Assembly: GCA_020692205.1 (NCBI GenBank)
Contig: JAIMKV010000034.1
Span: 1-39,362, forward strand
DNA: 39,362 nucleotides
Reading direction: 5' to 3'
DNA from: Myxosarcina sp. GA_180221_E-2-1-MAG-40_15
Lineage (GTDB): Bacteria; Cyanobacteriota; Cyanobacteriia; Cyanobacteriales; Xenococcaceae
Position 1 is the stretch's first letter, and every line of letters starts with the position of its first letter. Below, piece after piece: positions 1 through 7,886 of the stretch. The notes under the pieces are model-generated. The model did no database searches, was not told the origin of the DNA, and was given only the letters and a program-made list of their open reading frames with translations. The translations under genes and the position numbers were made by a program.

Positions 1-33
1 TCTTTAATTCAGCAGAATAAGAATAATTGTGGG

Positions 34-879
34 ATGAGAATTAAGCAGCAACTATTTGTTCTTCCAGGTTGTTATCAGCGTTTTTGCGATCGCCTTCCCG
101 AAATCAGATTTCCTGCTCAAATCTTGGGCGCACTATACACAGATTGGGGTTTAGCTGTAGCAGCTTGTCACGAAGGCGATACCGCCCGTGCTATTAAAAT
201 CAAACCTAATAAAAATCCAATTTCCGTAACCGATCGCTTTGCCGACCGTTTTGTTTCTTATCATGAGGGTTGTCACTATCTACAAAATCTAGAATGGCGT
301 AAAGCAATTAAATCTTTTGAGCAAGCTAAACTCGAAATCAAAGCTAATTCTGACTGGTGTAAGGAAATAGATCGACTTTGTGAATTACAGCGTCAGAAAA
401 TAAATGATTTTGAAGAACATTTACAATTTAGTAAGTTTTGGTATGAGCTTATAGCAACACAACCTTCTAAAAGTTATTTTGCCGAATATAAAGCCAGAAA
501 GGTTGCAGAAAAACTATCAAACGAGACAATTAGCTATCATCAAGGATTGAAAGAACTTCAAAAGATTAAAGATATCGATCCCAACAACTCTGTCACTCTC
601 AATCTTATTGAAACAATCGAAATCGATCTTGAACTACAAGAGATAGATCGCCTTTGGCAACAAAGACTATATGAAGAAGCTGTCAGACGAGCCAAGCGAT
701 CTCGTCATGAACAGGTACGTTTTAAAGTTGCGGAAGTTTGTATAGATATATTACTTAAAGGAGCGCAAAGCGGTAATTTACCTTTTGAGCTTATGCACCA
801 ACTTGGACAATGGACTTACGAACTTTGCCCACGCGAACCAGCGTTTATGCCTATTTACAGTCAGTTAGGAATTTATTAA
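34..879 (+). CDS. Hypothetical helical-repeat (TPR-like) protein, possibly 5'-partial
   Basis: I do not recognise a named family. The protein is about 281 aa, mostly charged alpha-helix, with TPR-like spacing in two places (around residues 70-100, 'EGCHYLQNLEWRKAIKSFEQ', and around 180-225). There is no signal peptide or membrane segment. The frame stays open to the left edge of the window and no Shine-Dalgarno precedes the ATG, so the real start may lie upstream. The stop is 16 nt before a J-like gene, and a GrpE-like gene follows, so the three look co-transcribed. From that context I infer a role in an accessory Hsp70 system, perhaps as substrate adaptor; an Hsp70 gene would be expected just outside the window. 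Confidence 0.6.
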   Translation: MRIKQQLFVLPGCYQRFCDRLPEIRFPAQILGALYTDWGLAVAACHEGDTARAIKIKPNKNPISVTDRFADRFVSYHEGCHYLQNLEWRKAIKSFEQAKLEIKANSDWCKEIDRLCELQRQKINDFEEHLQFSKFWYELIATQPSKSYFAEYKARKVAEKLSNETISYHQGLKELQKIKDIDPNNSVTLNLIETIEIDLELQEIDRLWQQRLYEEAVRRAKRSRHEQVRFKVAEVCIDILLKGAQSGNLPFELMHQLGQWTYELCPREPAFMPIYSQLGIY

Positions 880-895
880 GAAGAAAATCAAAATC

Positions 896-1288
896 ATGAA
901 TAAACAATCGCCTACACCTAATCCTTATGATGTTTTAGAAGTTTCACCTGGAGCATCTAATAAAGAAATCACTGTAGCCTTTGCTACGGCAATGAAACGT
1001 CGCAAATATCCTCCTGATGCGATCGCTCTTGCTCGTAAAAGTTTAATGAACCCCGAAGAGAGAATCATCGCTGATTATCTGCGCCCTCTCATTGGTAATG
1101 TTAAACGTTTTAAAAGCTGCGATTTTTCGGCTTTGAATACACCAGCACCCAAACTAGAATTTTTATCAGAATTTGATGGTTTAGATAATGCGATCGCCGA
1201 TCTAGATAACCTATCAGAAAGTGACAAAAGATTAGGAGAAATTTTGTTTACGGAATCTCTTATTAAATCTTCTTCTTACAAAGACTAA
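896..1288 (+). CDS. Degenerate J-domain-like protein lacking HPD
   Basis: The protein is 130 aa. Residues 10-60 resemble the start of a J domain ('NPYDVLEVSPGASNKEITVAF' region, then a basic helix 'AMKRRKYPP'), but the HPD tripeptide that stimulates Hsp70 ATPase is absent; KYPPD sits where HPD would be expected. The rest is acidic and helical, with no known domain. It lies between the helical-repeat gene and the GrpE-like gene (25 nt upstream of the latter), which supports an Hsp70-associated role. By family knowledge a J protein without HPD cannot activate Hsp70 in the usual way, so I infer a regulatory or scaffold function. Confidence 0.6.
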   Translation: MNKQSPTPNPYDVLEVSPGASNKEITVAFATAMKRRKYPPDAIALARKSLMNPEERIIADYLRPLIGNVKRFKSCDFSALNTPAPKLEFLSEFDGLDNAIADLDNLSESDKRLGEILFTESLIKSSSYKD

Positions 1289-1313
1289 CATACAATAATT
1301 ACATACAAAAAAA

Positions 1314-1802
1314 ATGATTACTAATCAATTACCGACTTTAAAACTAAACGACGAGCAAAGAAATCAACTTCAACAAGAATTAGGAATTCTGCTTAAAGAA
1401 AAAATGTCTCTCAAACAAGCTTTACAACTACAAGCAGAGCAAGCGACATCAGAAAAAGAAGAACTATTTTTGGAGATGCTAGAAATATTTGATGCTCTAG
1501 AATTTTTTCTTAATTGGATTGAAGAAAATCCCGATCCCAATCCCAAATTTTTCAAGCGTCTCCCTAAGTCTTTAGGCACTATTCAGAAAAAGTTATTGAA
1601 TATTCTAGAGCGAAGACAAGTAGAGCCAATTGAGTTTCAAGATACTAAACCTGATTATAGTGTTTGCCAAGTGGTCGATCGCGAGGAAAGAGAAGATTTG
1701 GAAGAACAAACTATTACGAAAGTAGTTCGTCAGGGATTTAGAGTAGAAGATAAAGTTTTACGTTCTATTGAAGTTATTACGTCTAAAAAGCCAGCTTCAT
1801 AA
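1314..1802 (+). CDS. GrpE-like nucleotide exchange factor (divergent)
   Basis: The protein is 162 aa. The N-terminal half (about 10-60) is a long charged helix as in the GrpE dimer stalk. The C-terminal part (about 110-155) reads like the GrpE beta-domain, ending '...EEQTITKVVRQGFRVEDKVL' followed by an 'RSIEVIT' segment, matching the family's 'V..V...GY...gkvlRpA.V.V' pattern. GrpE releases ADP from DnaK-type Hsp70. The protein is shorter and more divergent than housekeeping GrpE, consistent with a second copy dedicated to an accessory Hsp70. It is the last gene of a three-gene plus-strand run and meets the convergent J-domain gene 14 nt later. Confidence 0.65.
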   Translation: MITNQLPTLKLNDEQRNQLQQELGILLKEKMSLKQALQLQAEQATSEKEELFLEMLEIFDALEFFLNWIEENPDPNPKFFKRLPKSLGTIQKKLLNILERRQVEPIEFQDTKPDYSVCQVVDREEREDLEEQTITKVVRQGFRVEDKVLRSIEVITSKKPAS

Positions 1803-1816
1803 ATATTTAACTAACT

Positions 1817-2503
1817 TTAGAGTAAACACTCAATTCTTTCTTGAGCTTCACAGTGTAGTTGTTCGGCAATTCTAAATATCTCTTGCCCAGTATGGAGATA
1901 GCGATCATTGTAGTTTAAAATAAACCACTTCAATTCTTTGATCCCGTCGCCAATGTGATTGAGACAGTAATAAAGATTGCTGGCGACTCCTGCCAGTTGA
2001 GCTGGATTAGGCTGGGATGAGAGCTTTTGCTGTGCCTGTTGCCAATACTCATCACAGGTGTCCAAATAAGCTTCAAAATCTGACATCAAATCGTCATCGA
2101 AGGGATCGGCAGATAAATGATCGATTTCTGTTTCCAGAGGTTCAAGAATCTTATTTGCCAGACGATGAATCGGAAAATAAATTTCTTGTAGCCACTGTTG
2201 ATAACTAATTTCTGGGGTTGTAGAGGTACGCTGCTGTTGATATTGTCTTTGAGCGGCGGAATTTCTCGCCTGTCGGTCAACCCAAAAATCGTTGGTTTGA
2301 AGCTGCTGTTGCCGATCATAGGAACGCCTACTTTTAATGTTGCTCAATACTTCATAAGCAGCATTAAGGGCAATAATGCGATCGCAGTTTTGAGTTTCTG
2401 GTTGTTTATCAGGATGAAATTGCTTTGCCAAACGTCTGTATGACTGTTTGATTTCTTGTTGAGTGGCTTGAGGATTAACCTGAAGAACTTGATAGTGATT
2501 CAC
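1817..2503 (-). CDS. J-domain (DnaJ-class) co-chaperone
   Basis: The protein is 228 aa. Residues 1-65 form a canonical J domain: 'YQVLQVNPQATQQEIKQSYR', then 'LAKQFHPDKQPET' with intact HPD at about 31-33, then 'AYEVLSNIKSRRSYD'. The remaining 160 residues are helical and glutamine-rich, without the Gly/Phe linker or zinc-finger domain of true DnaJ, so this is a class C J protein. It should stimulate an Hsp70 partner. It is convergent with the GrpE-like gene, 14 nt apart, and probably belongs to the same chaperone group. Confidence 0.85.
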   Translation of the reverse strand: MNHYQVLQVNPQATQQEIKQSYRRLAKQFHPDKQPETQNCDRIIALNAAYEVLSNIKSRRSYDRQQQLQTNDFWVDRQARNSAAQRQYQQQRTSTTPEISYQQWLQEIYFPIHRLANKILEPLETEIDHLSADPFDDDLMSDFEAYLDTCDEYWQQAQQKLSSQPNPAQLAGVASNLYYCLNHIGDGIKELKWFILNYNDRYLHTGQEIFRIAEQLHCEAQERIECLL

Positions 2504-2618
2504 GACTCGACATAAGTTGTTTGTTTGGGCAGAATTAGGGTTCGTTTTTAGTTAGTGGAGGAGCAAGCCAGCAGAGGGCAGAAAGAACTTTTCACTTCTG
2601 ATGTTATCCCCTTGTGGG

Positions 2619-2646
2619 ACTTCTGACTTTTGACTTCTGACTTAAT
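2619..2646. repeat. Short tandem heptamer repeat (STRR-like)
   Basis: Consecutive heptamers ACTTCTG, ACTTTTG, ACTTCTG and a partial ACTT run into the stop codon of cysK. Such degenerate heptamer tracts are common between cyanobacterial genes; no function is evident. Confidence 0.6.
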
Positions 2647-3595
2647 TAAAGACAGGCTGATCTAGATCGGCAAACAATGGTGTACTAAGGTAACGTTCAC
2701 CAAAGCTGGGCTGAATCATCACAATTAGCTTATCTTTATTTTCTGGTTTTTGTGCCACCTTGACTGCTGCTGCAAGAGCCGCACCAGTTGAAATACCTGA
2801 TAACAAGCCTTCTTCACGAGCTAAGCGGCGACCAAAAGCGATCGCCTCATCATCTGTAACAGTAATCACTTCGTCAATTAAATCTACTTTTAATACTTCG
2901 GGAACAAAGCCGGCACCAATTCCTTGAATTTTATGAGAACCTGGTTTTCCGCCTGACAGGATCGGACTGCCAATTGGTTCAACCGCGATCGCCTTTAGTT
3001 CTGGTTTATATCTTTTGAGAACTTCTGCTATACCTGTAATTGTGCCTCCTGTACCAACTCCCGCCACAACTATATCTACCTTGCCCTCAGTATCTGCCCA
3101 AATTTCTTCGGCAGTGGTACTTTTATGAATTTCTGGATTAGCAGGATTATTAAATTGCTGCAACATATAGGCATCAGTCAGATTTTCACTAATTTCCTGT
3201 GCCTTTCTGATACATCCTCCCATTCCTTCACTACCTGGAGTCAGTTCTAGCTGTGCGCCATAAGCTTTTAACATTGCCCGCCGTTCCTTACTCATAGTTT
3301 CGGGCATAGTTAAAATTAGCTTGTACCCTTTGGCAGCAGCAGCCATAGCTAAGGCAATTCCTGTATTACCTGATGTTGGTTCTACCAAGATAGTTTTGCC
3401 AGGAGTAATTATACCTTCAGCTTCGGCGGCGTTAATCATATTAACCCCAATACGGTCTTTAACAGAGGCAGCAGGATTCATTCCTTCTAATTTTACTACT
3501 ATATTCGCTACACATCCTTCTGCTTGGGGAATGCGATTAAGCTGTACTAAAGGAGTTTTGCCCACCAGTTCGGTAACGTTTTTCGCAATTTTCAT
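2642..3595 (-). CDS. cysK: Cysteine synthase (O-acetylserine sulfhydrylase)
   Basis: This PLP enzyme makes L-cysteine from O-acetylserine and sulfide in the cytosol. The PLP lysine lies in '[11 protein letters not shown]' (about residue 46), the substrate-binding loop is '[13 protein letters not shown]' (about 70), and the phosphate-binding glycine loop is '[10 protein letters not shown]' (about 175). The length, about 317 aa, is normal for CysK. I chose the ATG at 3595 ([10 protein letters not shown]) over a TTG three codons upstream because the family starts there. No clear Shine-Dalgarno precedes it. The structured element at 3744-3993 lies about 150 nt upstream on the same strand and might control it. 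Confidence 0.95.
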   Translation of the reverse strand: MKIAKNVTELVGKTPLVQLNRIPQAEGCVANIVVKLEGMNPAASVKDRIGVNMINAAEAEGIITPGKTILVEPTSGNTGIALAMAAAAKGYKLILTMPETMSKERRAMLKAYGAQLELTPGSEGMGGCIRKAQEISENLTDAYMLQQFNNPANPEIHKSTTAEEIWADTEGKVDIVVAGVGTGGTITGIAEVLKRYKPELKAIAVEPIGSPILSGGKPGSHKIQGIGAGFVPEVLKVDLIDEVITVTDDEAIAFGRRLAREEGLLSGISTGAALAAAVKVAQKPENKDKLIVMIQPSFGERYLSTPLFADLDQPVFN

Positions 3596-3743
3596 AGGAT
3601 GCAATAGGTAATCGATATTATTTTATTTATTTTGCTTGCTTATTGGCTGCTTGATCGAGCAATTTCTTAATAATTTATAATTCTCAGCTTGATTTCTGGT
3701 AGAGATTGCCGAAATAAACTAAAAATATGTATTTGATTTGCCC

Positions 3744-3993
3744 AAAAACTATCCGCCCCCACAAGTTGATAACGGTGAACAGCAAGGCTGCAATGGTTAT
3801 TACTCGTGAGGGCGGTCTAGAGGGTCTCTTAGTTGAAACCTAACTGCTGGAAGGAACTCCAACAATGTCTACCTAGCTACTTCCGAAGAAGCTTAAGATG
3901 CGACTGTTTAGAGAACAGCCCCAGCACGCAGCTGGCTATCATCAACTAGGAGACCCATGTTACTACTATATTCTGTCATGGGCATCACCTCCT
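3744..3993 (-). ncRNA. Candidate structured RNA or leader element upstream of cysK
   Basis: Several long pairings are visible. Segment 3822-3836 pairs with 3942-3956 over 15 positions with one wobble. CCGCCC at 3753-3758 pairs with GGGCGG at 3810-3815, enclosing an inner hairpin (CAGC/GCTG at 3780-3790 inside GATAAC/GTTATT). CCCATG at 3954-3959 pairs with CATGGG at 3977-3982, and this competes with the 15-bp pairing for the same CCC. Read on the minus strand, the last hairpin is followed by ATAGTTTTTGGG, like a weak terminator. Some wobble pairs fit the plus strand better, so orientation is not settled. It does not match the tmRNA, RNase P, SRP or cobalamin riboswitch signatures I know. Confidence 0.45.
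3908..3979 (-). CDS. Possible 23-aa leader peptide with strong RBS
   Basis: The minus strand has AGGAGGTGAT (3993-3984), a near-perfect complement of the 16S rRNA tail. The ATG at 3979 lies 8 nt past AGGAGG, an ideal spacing. The frame gives MTEYSSNMGLLVDDSQLRAG followed by AVL and TAA. The start codon lies inside one hairpin and the coding region covers one arm of the competing 15-bp stem, as in translation-coupled attenuators. An ATG two codons upstream is too close to the Shine-Dalgarno. No homologue is recognised; this could equally be a chance ORF in a structured RNA. Confidence 0.35.
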   Translation of the reverse strand: MTEYSSNMGLLVDDSQLRAGAVL

Positions 3994-4042
3994 GTATCCC
4001 TAAATGGCTAATTTAATTACTACGTATCTTGAATTAATATAG

Positions 4043-5422
4043 CTAAATTGCAAAATTTCGGCAACTTTGAATCAATCTTTGAGGTTGAGATTTGGTTTCT
4101 CCCCAGTGGAGATGGAGATAGGAAGCGTGTAGTTGATTGATATTCCAGCCTTCAGTTAATTGAGGACTAGACTGATGAAATCCTTGTAACTGCCATTGAG
4201 GACGTGCTGAATTTTTGCTTAATTTAGAGCGATGAAACTCATGTCCTGTAACTATTTGCTGGGCTGAAATCAAAGCACTATCCTGTAGCGCGATCGCCCT
4301 TCGATAGCCTAAAGTTAATTTTGCTTGCATGGTAACATCACTGGGAATAACTCCGACCATTGACCAAGCTTGTTGATTTAAATCTATTAGCTGTTGGCAG
4401 AGATACATTAAGCCACCACATTCAGCATAAGTAGGAATGCCAGCTTGAATGATAACTTTAAGCTGTTGTAAAACCTGCTGATTATCCGCTAACTGTTGAG
4501 CAAACATTTCGGGAAAACCACCACCAAAGTATAGTCCCTGGATATCATCAGGAATACTGCGATCTTTAAGCGGACTCCAAAATATTAATTCTGCCCCCAG
4601 TTCGGTCAAAATATCTAGATTGTCTTGGTAATAAAAGTTAAAGGCTTGATCTTTAGCTACGGCGATTTTGATTGGTAGTTGGGTGACAGGATAACAGAGG
4701 GAGGGGATGAAGGAGTGACGGGGTGAGTGTTGACTAAGAAGAGTTAAAAGCTGATCCCAGTTAAATGATGTTTTGGCTAAATGAGCTAAGCGAGCAAAAA
4801 GTTGCTTGAGTTCTAACAGTTCGGTGGAGGGAACTAAACCTAAATGCCGATCTGGGATAGTTACTGCTGCCTCGCGTCTTAAAACTCCTAAAATTGGTAT
4901 CTTAATGCTAGCTAATGCCGTTGCCAATAACTCTAAATGGCGATCGCTTGCCACCTTATTTAGAATTACCCCCGCAACATTTACTTGCGGATCTAGATTT
5001 GTATAACCATAGGCGATCGCAGCAATCGAAGTTGATAAGCTAGAACAGTCTAAAACTAGTACTACAGGTAAGTCTAATATTCTAGCAATATGAGCAGTGC
5101 TGCCATAGTCATTTAAAAATGCTGATTCATTGGGGTTACTAATACCATCAAATAATCCCATTACACCCTCGATGACTACCCAATCAGCACCTTCTGCGTG
5201 ACGATTAAAACAGTCTTGAACATATCTGGGGGAAGTTAACACGGGATCCAAGTTGCGACAGGGTAAACCTGTTACCGCGCCATGAAACATCGGATCGATG
5301 TAATCTGGCCCCACTTTAAAGGACTGTACCCGATCGCTTTGCGCTGCTAGATGAGCCAATATAGCTAGGGTAACGGTTGTTTTGCCTACTCCAGAGCGAT
5401 CGCCAGCAATAATTAAACCCAT
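4043..5422 (-). CDS. cbiA: Cobyrinate a,c-diamide synthase
   Basis: This glutamine- and ATP-dependent enzyme amidates the a and c carboxylates of cobyrinic acid in corrin synthesis. The N-terminal half is a dethiobiotin-synthetase-like P-loop domain ('IAGDRSGVGKTTVTLAILAH', residues 4-23). The C-terminal half is a class I glutamine amidotransferase with the nucleophile in 'TYAECGGLMYL' (about 335) and a histidine in 'GHEFHRSKL' (about 395). The 459-aa length is normal. It is transcribed divergently from the chemosensory operon and ends about 50 nt before the structured element. No other cobalamin gene is in the window. Confidence 0.93.
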   Translation of the reverse strand: MGLIIAGDRSGVGKTTVTLAILAHLAAQSDRVQSFKVGPDYIDPMFHGAVTGLPCRNLDPVLTSPRYVQDCFNRHAEGADWVVIEGVMGLFDGISNPNESAFLNDYGSTAHIARILDLPVVLVLDCSSLSTSIAAIAYGYTNLDPQVNVAGVILNKVASDRHLELLATALASIKIPILGVLRREAAVTIPDRHLGLVPSTELLELKQLFARLAHLAKTSFNWDQLLTLLSQHSPRHSFIPSLCYPVTQLPIKIAVAKDQAFNFYYQDNLDILTELGAELIFWSPLKDRSIPDDIQGLYFGGGFPEMFAQQLADNQQVLQQLKVIIQAGIPTYAECGGLMYLCQQLIDLNQQAWSMVGVIPSDVTMQAKLTLGYRRAIALQDSALISAQQIVTGHEFHRSKLSKNSARPQWQLQGFHQSSPQLTEGWNINQLHASYLHLHWGETKSQPQRLIQSCRNFAI

Positions 5423-5498
5423 ATTATCTATTGTCTGAAATATAAATCATTAAAACCTGAATTTCAGTAATGTTTTGGGGAACTATAAAAAAAGTACG

Positions 5499-5525
5499 AT
5501 AAATCTGACTAACAGGCAGATTTAT
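5499..5525. promoter_or_regulatory. 9-bp inverted repeat between divergent genes
   Basis: ATAAATCTG (5499-5507) and CAGATTTAT (5517-5525) form a perfect 9-bp inverted repeat with a 9-nt spacer. It lies between cbiA and the patA-like gene, which are divergent. It could be an operator or a hairpin; there is no T-tract on either side. Confidence 0.35.
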
Positions 5526-5647
5526 TCGCCCTAAACCTCTCTTGGCATCGCTTCGAGGCGAAAAAAGGGGAAAACCCCCATCTGAACTTGTGAAACAAAC
5601 TTCGCACTATATTTTGGCCTATTCTTCCCAGAAATTTCAGCAACATC

Positions 5648-6874
5648 ATGAACAACAACTTTCAAAATCCGCTGCAAGTTCTTCAAGCAAAATCTAAAGA
5701 AGCTTGGTCTGGCTGTATTGAAATTGAAGAACCGCAAGATGCTTCTGTTAGTTGGCATGTTTACTTGCTAGAAGGAAAAATACAATACATTAATAGTTCA
5801 ATCGGTCAGCAAGTGCGCTTAGACTATCTCTGGCAGCGATATAACTTAGGTTCGAGGTGTCCTCAGCTAGACAAACAAGAAGCATCAGAATATGTCCAGC
5901 TATGTCAAGCTTTAGCTAACAAACAGCTATCTGATCTAGATATTAAAAAACATTTGTTTCGATTTACCAGAGAAGGATTAATTAATGTTTTGAGCATCGA
6001 ACAAGCTGAAATCAATTTAATCCCAGCCAGACGAATCAAAAAGTCAATTATTGGTTTTACTTTAGAACAGTTAGTCGCCAAATCAGAAGATCAAATTAAA
6101 GCCTGGAAACAGATTAAATGCTACCTTGCTTCTTCCTTTTGCCGTTTATATTTAGAGCAAAAAAATGCTTTAAAATTTTATCAAATTTGGAAATATAAAT
6201 ATGCTGAGCAAGAGCTAGAGGCGATCGCCCAAACACATAAGCTTTCATCCTTCGTTAGCTTATTCGTAGCCAAAAATTGCCTTTACCAAATAGCTACCAA
6301 AGTCAATGTTGACACTTGTTTTTTGGCAAAATATCTCGAACAGTCCATAGCTGAGGGTTTAATTAACTTATTCCCATTCCAAGAGCTGACTCCAGAAAAA
6401 CTCAAGCAAAAAAGCCAGGCTCAAGAGAATAATTTAGCCTCGCACAAAACTCAGTCTAATCAGATTCAATTTTCTGAGCCTAAATATAATTCAGCAGCTT
6501 TAATCGTTTGCGTTGATGATAGTAAAACAGTCCAAAAACAGCTAAGAATGACATTAGAAGCAGGGGGCTATAGAGTCCTGGGTATTTTAGATCCAACTCT
6601 AGCCTTAAAGAAGCTGTCGCAACATCAACCAGCGGTAATTTTTCTCGACATTAATATGCCTAATTTAAATGGCTACGATCTCTGTAGTCTTTTAAGAAAA
6701 TCGCAAAAATTTAAAGCAATTCCGATTGTGATGCTTACTGGAAGAGATGGCATGATTGATCGCGTCAGAGCCAAAATAGTTGGCGCAACAGACTATCTAA
6801 CTAAACCTTGTGATCCTAATAAATTAATTACCCTGACCAAAGCATTAGAAAAATCGGCGGCAAGTGTTAGTTAA
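5648..6874 (+). CDS. PatA/PixG-type response regulator (DUF4388 plus REC)
   Basis: First gene of the chemosensory operon. It encodes 408 aa. The N-terminal part (about 1-240) has the PatA-family region ('SWHVYLLEGKIQYINSSIG'), which in Synechocystis PixG/TaxP proteins links taxis signals to pili. The C-terminal receiver domain (about 284-402) has acidic residues at 'VCVDDSKT', the phospho-acceptor Asp about 334 in 'IFLDINMPNLNG', and Lys about 386 in 'DYLTKPCDP'. A PAS/GAF sensor is absent. It probably receives phosphate from the CheA at 9638-12709 and adjusts pilus extension or polarity. The gene name depends on which Synechocystis tax locus is orthologous, so I leave it blank. Confidence 0.88.
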   Translation: MNNNFQNPLQVLQAKSKEAWSGCIEIEEPQDASVSWHVYLLEGKIQYINSSIGQQVRLDYLWQRYNLGSRCPQLDKQEASEYVQLCQALANKQLSDLDIKKHLFRFTREGLINVLSIEQAEINLIPARRIKKSIIGFTLEQLVAKSEDQIKAWKQIKCYLASSFCRLYLEQKNALKFYQIWKYKYAEQELEAIAQTHKLSSFVSLFVAKNCLYQIATKVNVDTCFLAKYLEQSIAEGLINLFPFQELTPEKLKQKSQAQENNLASHKTQSNQIQFSEPKYNSAALIVCVDDSKTVQKQLRMTLEAGGYRVLGILDPTLALKKLSQHQPAVIFLDINMPNLNGYDLCSLLRKSQKFKAIPIVMLTGRDGMIDRVRAKIVGATDYLTKPCDPNKLITLTKALEKSAASVS

Positions 6875-6977
6875 GCAACAAGTATTGATTTAATGGTAGT
6901 TTAAGCGAATTTTTGGGAATCATAGTAATAGCCAAATTATTTGTTTTTAAGATAATTGGAAAAAGTAATTATAATTT

Positions 6978-7343
6978 ATGAAAACTGTACTGATTGTTGA
7001 AGACACCCACGCAGAAAGACAGATGAGTTCGGCTTTATTGACTCACGCTGGGTTTGATGTTGCGGTTGCCGAAGATGCCGAATCAGCTTGGCAATGGCTT
7101 AATACTCATCCTGCACCCAACTTGATCTTGTTAGACATTGTTATGCCAGGAGAAAGCGGATTAGATTTGTGTCGCAAAATTAGAGAACATTACGACTGGA
7201 AAAATATTCCGATTCTTTTCTGTAGTTCCAAAGCAGAAGAATTTGATCGCTTTTGGGCAATTCGCCAGGGAGGAAATGAGTATATTACCAAGCCTTATGT
7301 TCCTCAAAACTTGGTAGACAAGGTGACACAGTTTGTCAGCTAG
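6978..7343 (+). CDS. CheY-like single-domain response regulator (PixH/PilH type)
   Basis: A stand-alone receiver of 121 aa, with the acidic pocket in 'LIVEDTHAER', Asp53 in 'ILLDIVMPGESG', and Lys105 in 'EYITKPYVP'. There is no output domain. It lies about 100 nt after the PatA-like gene and 21 nt before the CheW gene. In type IV pilus systems the PilH/PixH receiver acts as phosphate sink or antagonist of the PilG/PixG receiver; that role is inferred here from gene order. Confidence 0.9.
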   Translation: MKTVLIVEDTHAERQMSSALLTHAGFDVAVAEDAESAWQWLNTHPAPNLILLDIVMPGESGLDLCRKIREHYDWKNIPILFCSSKAEEFDRFWAIRQGGNEYITKPYVPQNLVDKVTQFVS

Positions 7344-7364
7344 AATTTGCGCGGCTCTAATTTT

Positions 7365-7847
7365 ATGAATCAAGAATACTTTACCGTTGCATTGTCATCT
7401 GAGATTAACTTAGGGCTTTCTTTGGTAGATATGGCAACAGTAGCCCAATTTGAAGCCAAAAATATTTGTCTGGTGCCAGGGGTAGCTAACTTTTGGTATG
7501 GCGTAGTGAATTTTAAGGGTTCTTTACTTTGGGTGTTAGATAGCGATCGCTTTTTTAATTTAAATTTAAACGTTCCCCGCAATAGGCAAACCCAAAAACT
7601 GACCACGGTAATTCTCAAAAATCAGCAGTCAGTCAATCAAAAGAGAGTAGCTATAGTAACCCAAAAATTGCAGGGAATTTTGTCAGTTGAGCCATCTTCT
7701 CTTAAGCCTCTAACAGATGATGTTTGCCCAGCACTGCGTGAGTGCTGTTCTGCTATTGCCCAAACCGAGTTACAGACTGCCTATATCCTTGATTCTGCTG
7801 CCTTACTCAATCGGCTTCACCAACAATCAATTCTGGTATCAGCCTAA
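7365..7847 (+). CDS. CheW-like coupling protein (PixI/PilI type)
   Basis: The protein is about 160 aa with a CheW fold pattern: 'MATVAQFEAKNICLVPGVAN', then 'FWYGVVNFKGSLLWVLDSDRF', matching the family 'G..nlRG.i.pVidlr' segment. It tethers the CheA kinase to the chemoreceptor at the membrane. I chose the ATG at 7365 because the in-frame TTG at 7347 overlaps no Shine-Dalgarno and adds only six residues. Gene order between CheY and MCP matches the Synechocystis pix/pil/tax loci. Confidence 0.85.
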   Translation: MNQEYFTVALSSEINLGLSLVDMATVAQFEAKNICLVPGVANFWYGVVNFKGSLLWVLDSDRFFNLNLNVPRNRQTQKLTTVILKNQQSVNQKRVAIVTQKLQGILSVEPSSLKPLTDDVCPALRECCSAIAQTELQTAYILDSAALLNRLHQQSILVSA

Positions 7848-7886
7848 ATTAAATTGCATATATTGAATTATTAGGAATCCAAGTCT

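Noticed and set aside
3700-4010. Cobalamin riboswitch near cbiA (AGGAGACC resembles a B12 box on the plus strand)
   Set aside because: The element is downstream of cbiA on its strand and lacks the other conserved cobalamin-riboswitch segments. The AGGAGACC string is explained by the 15-bp stem.
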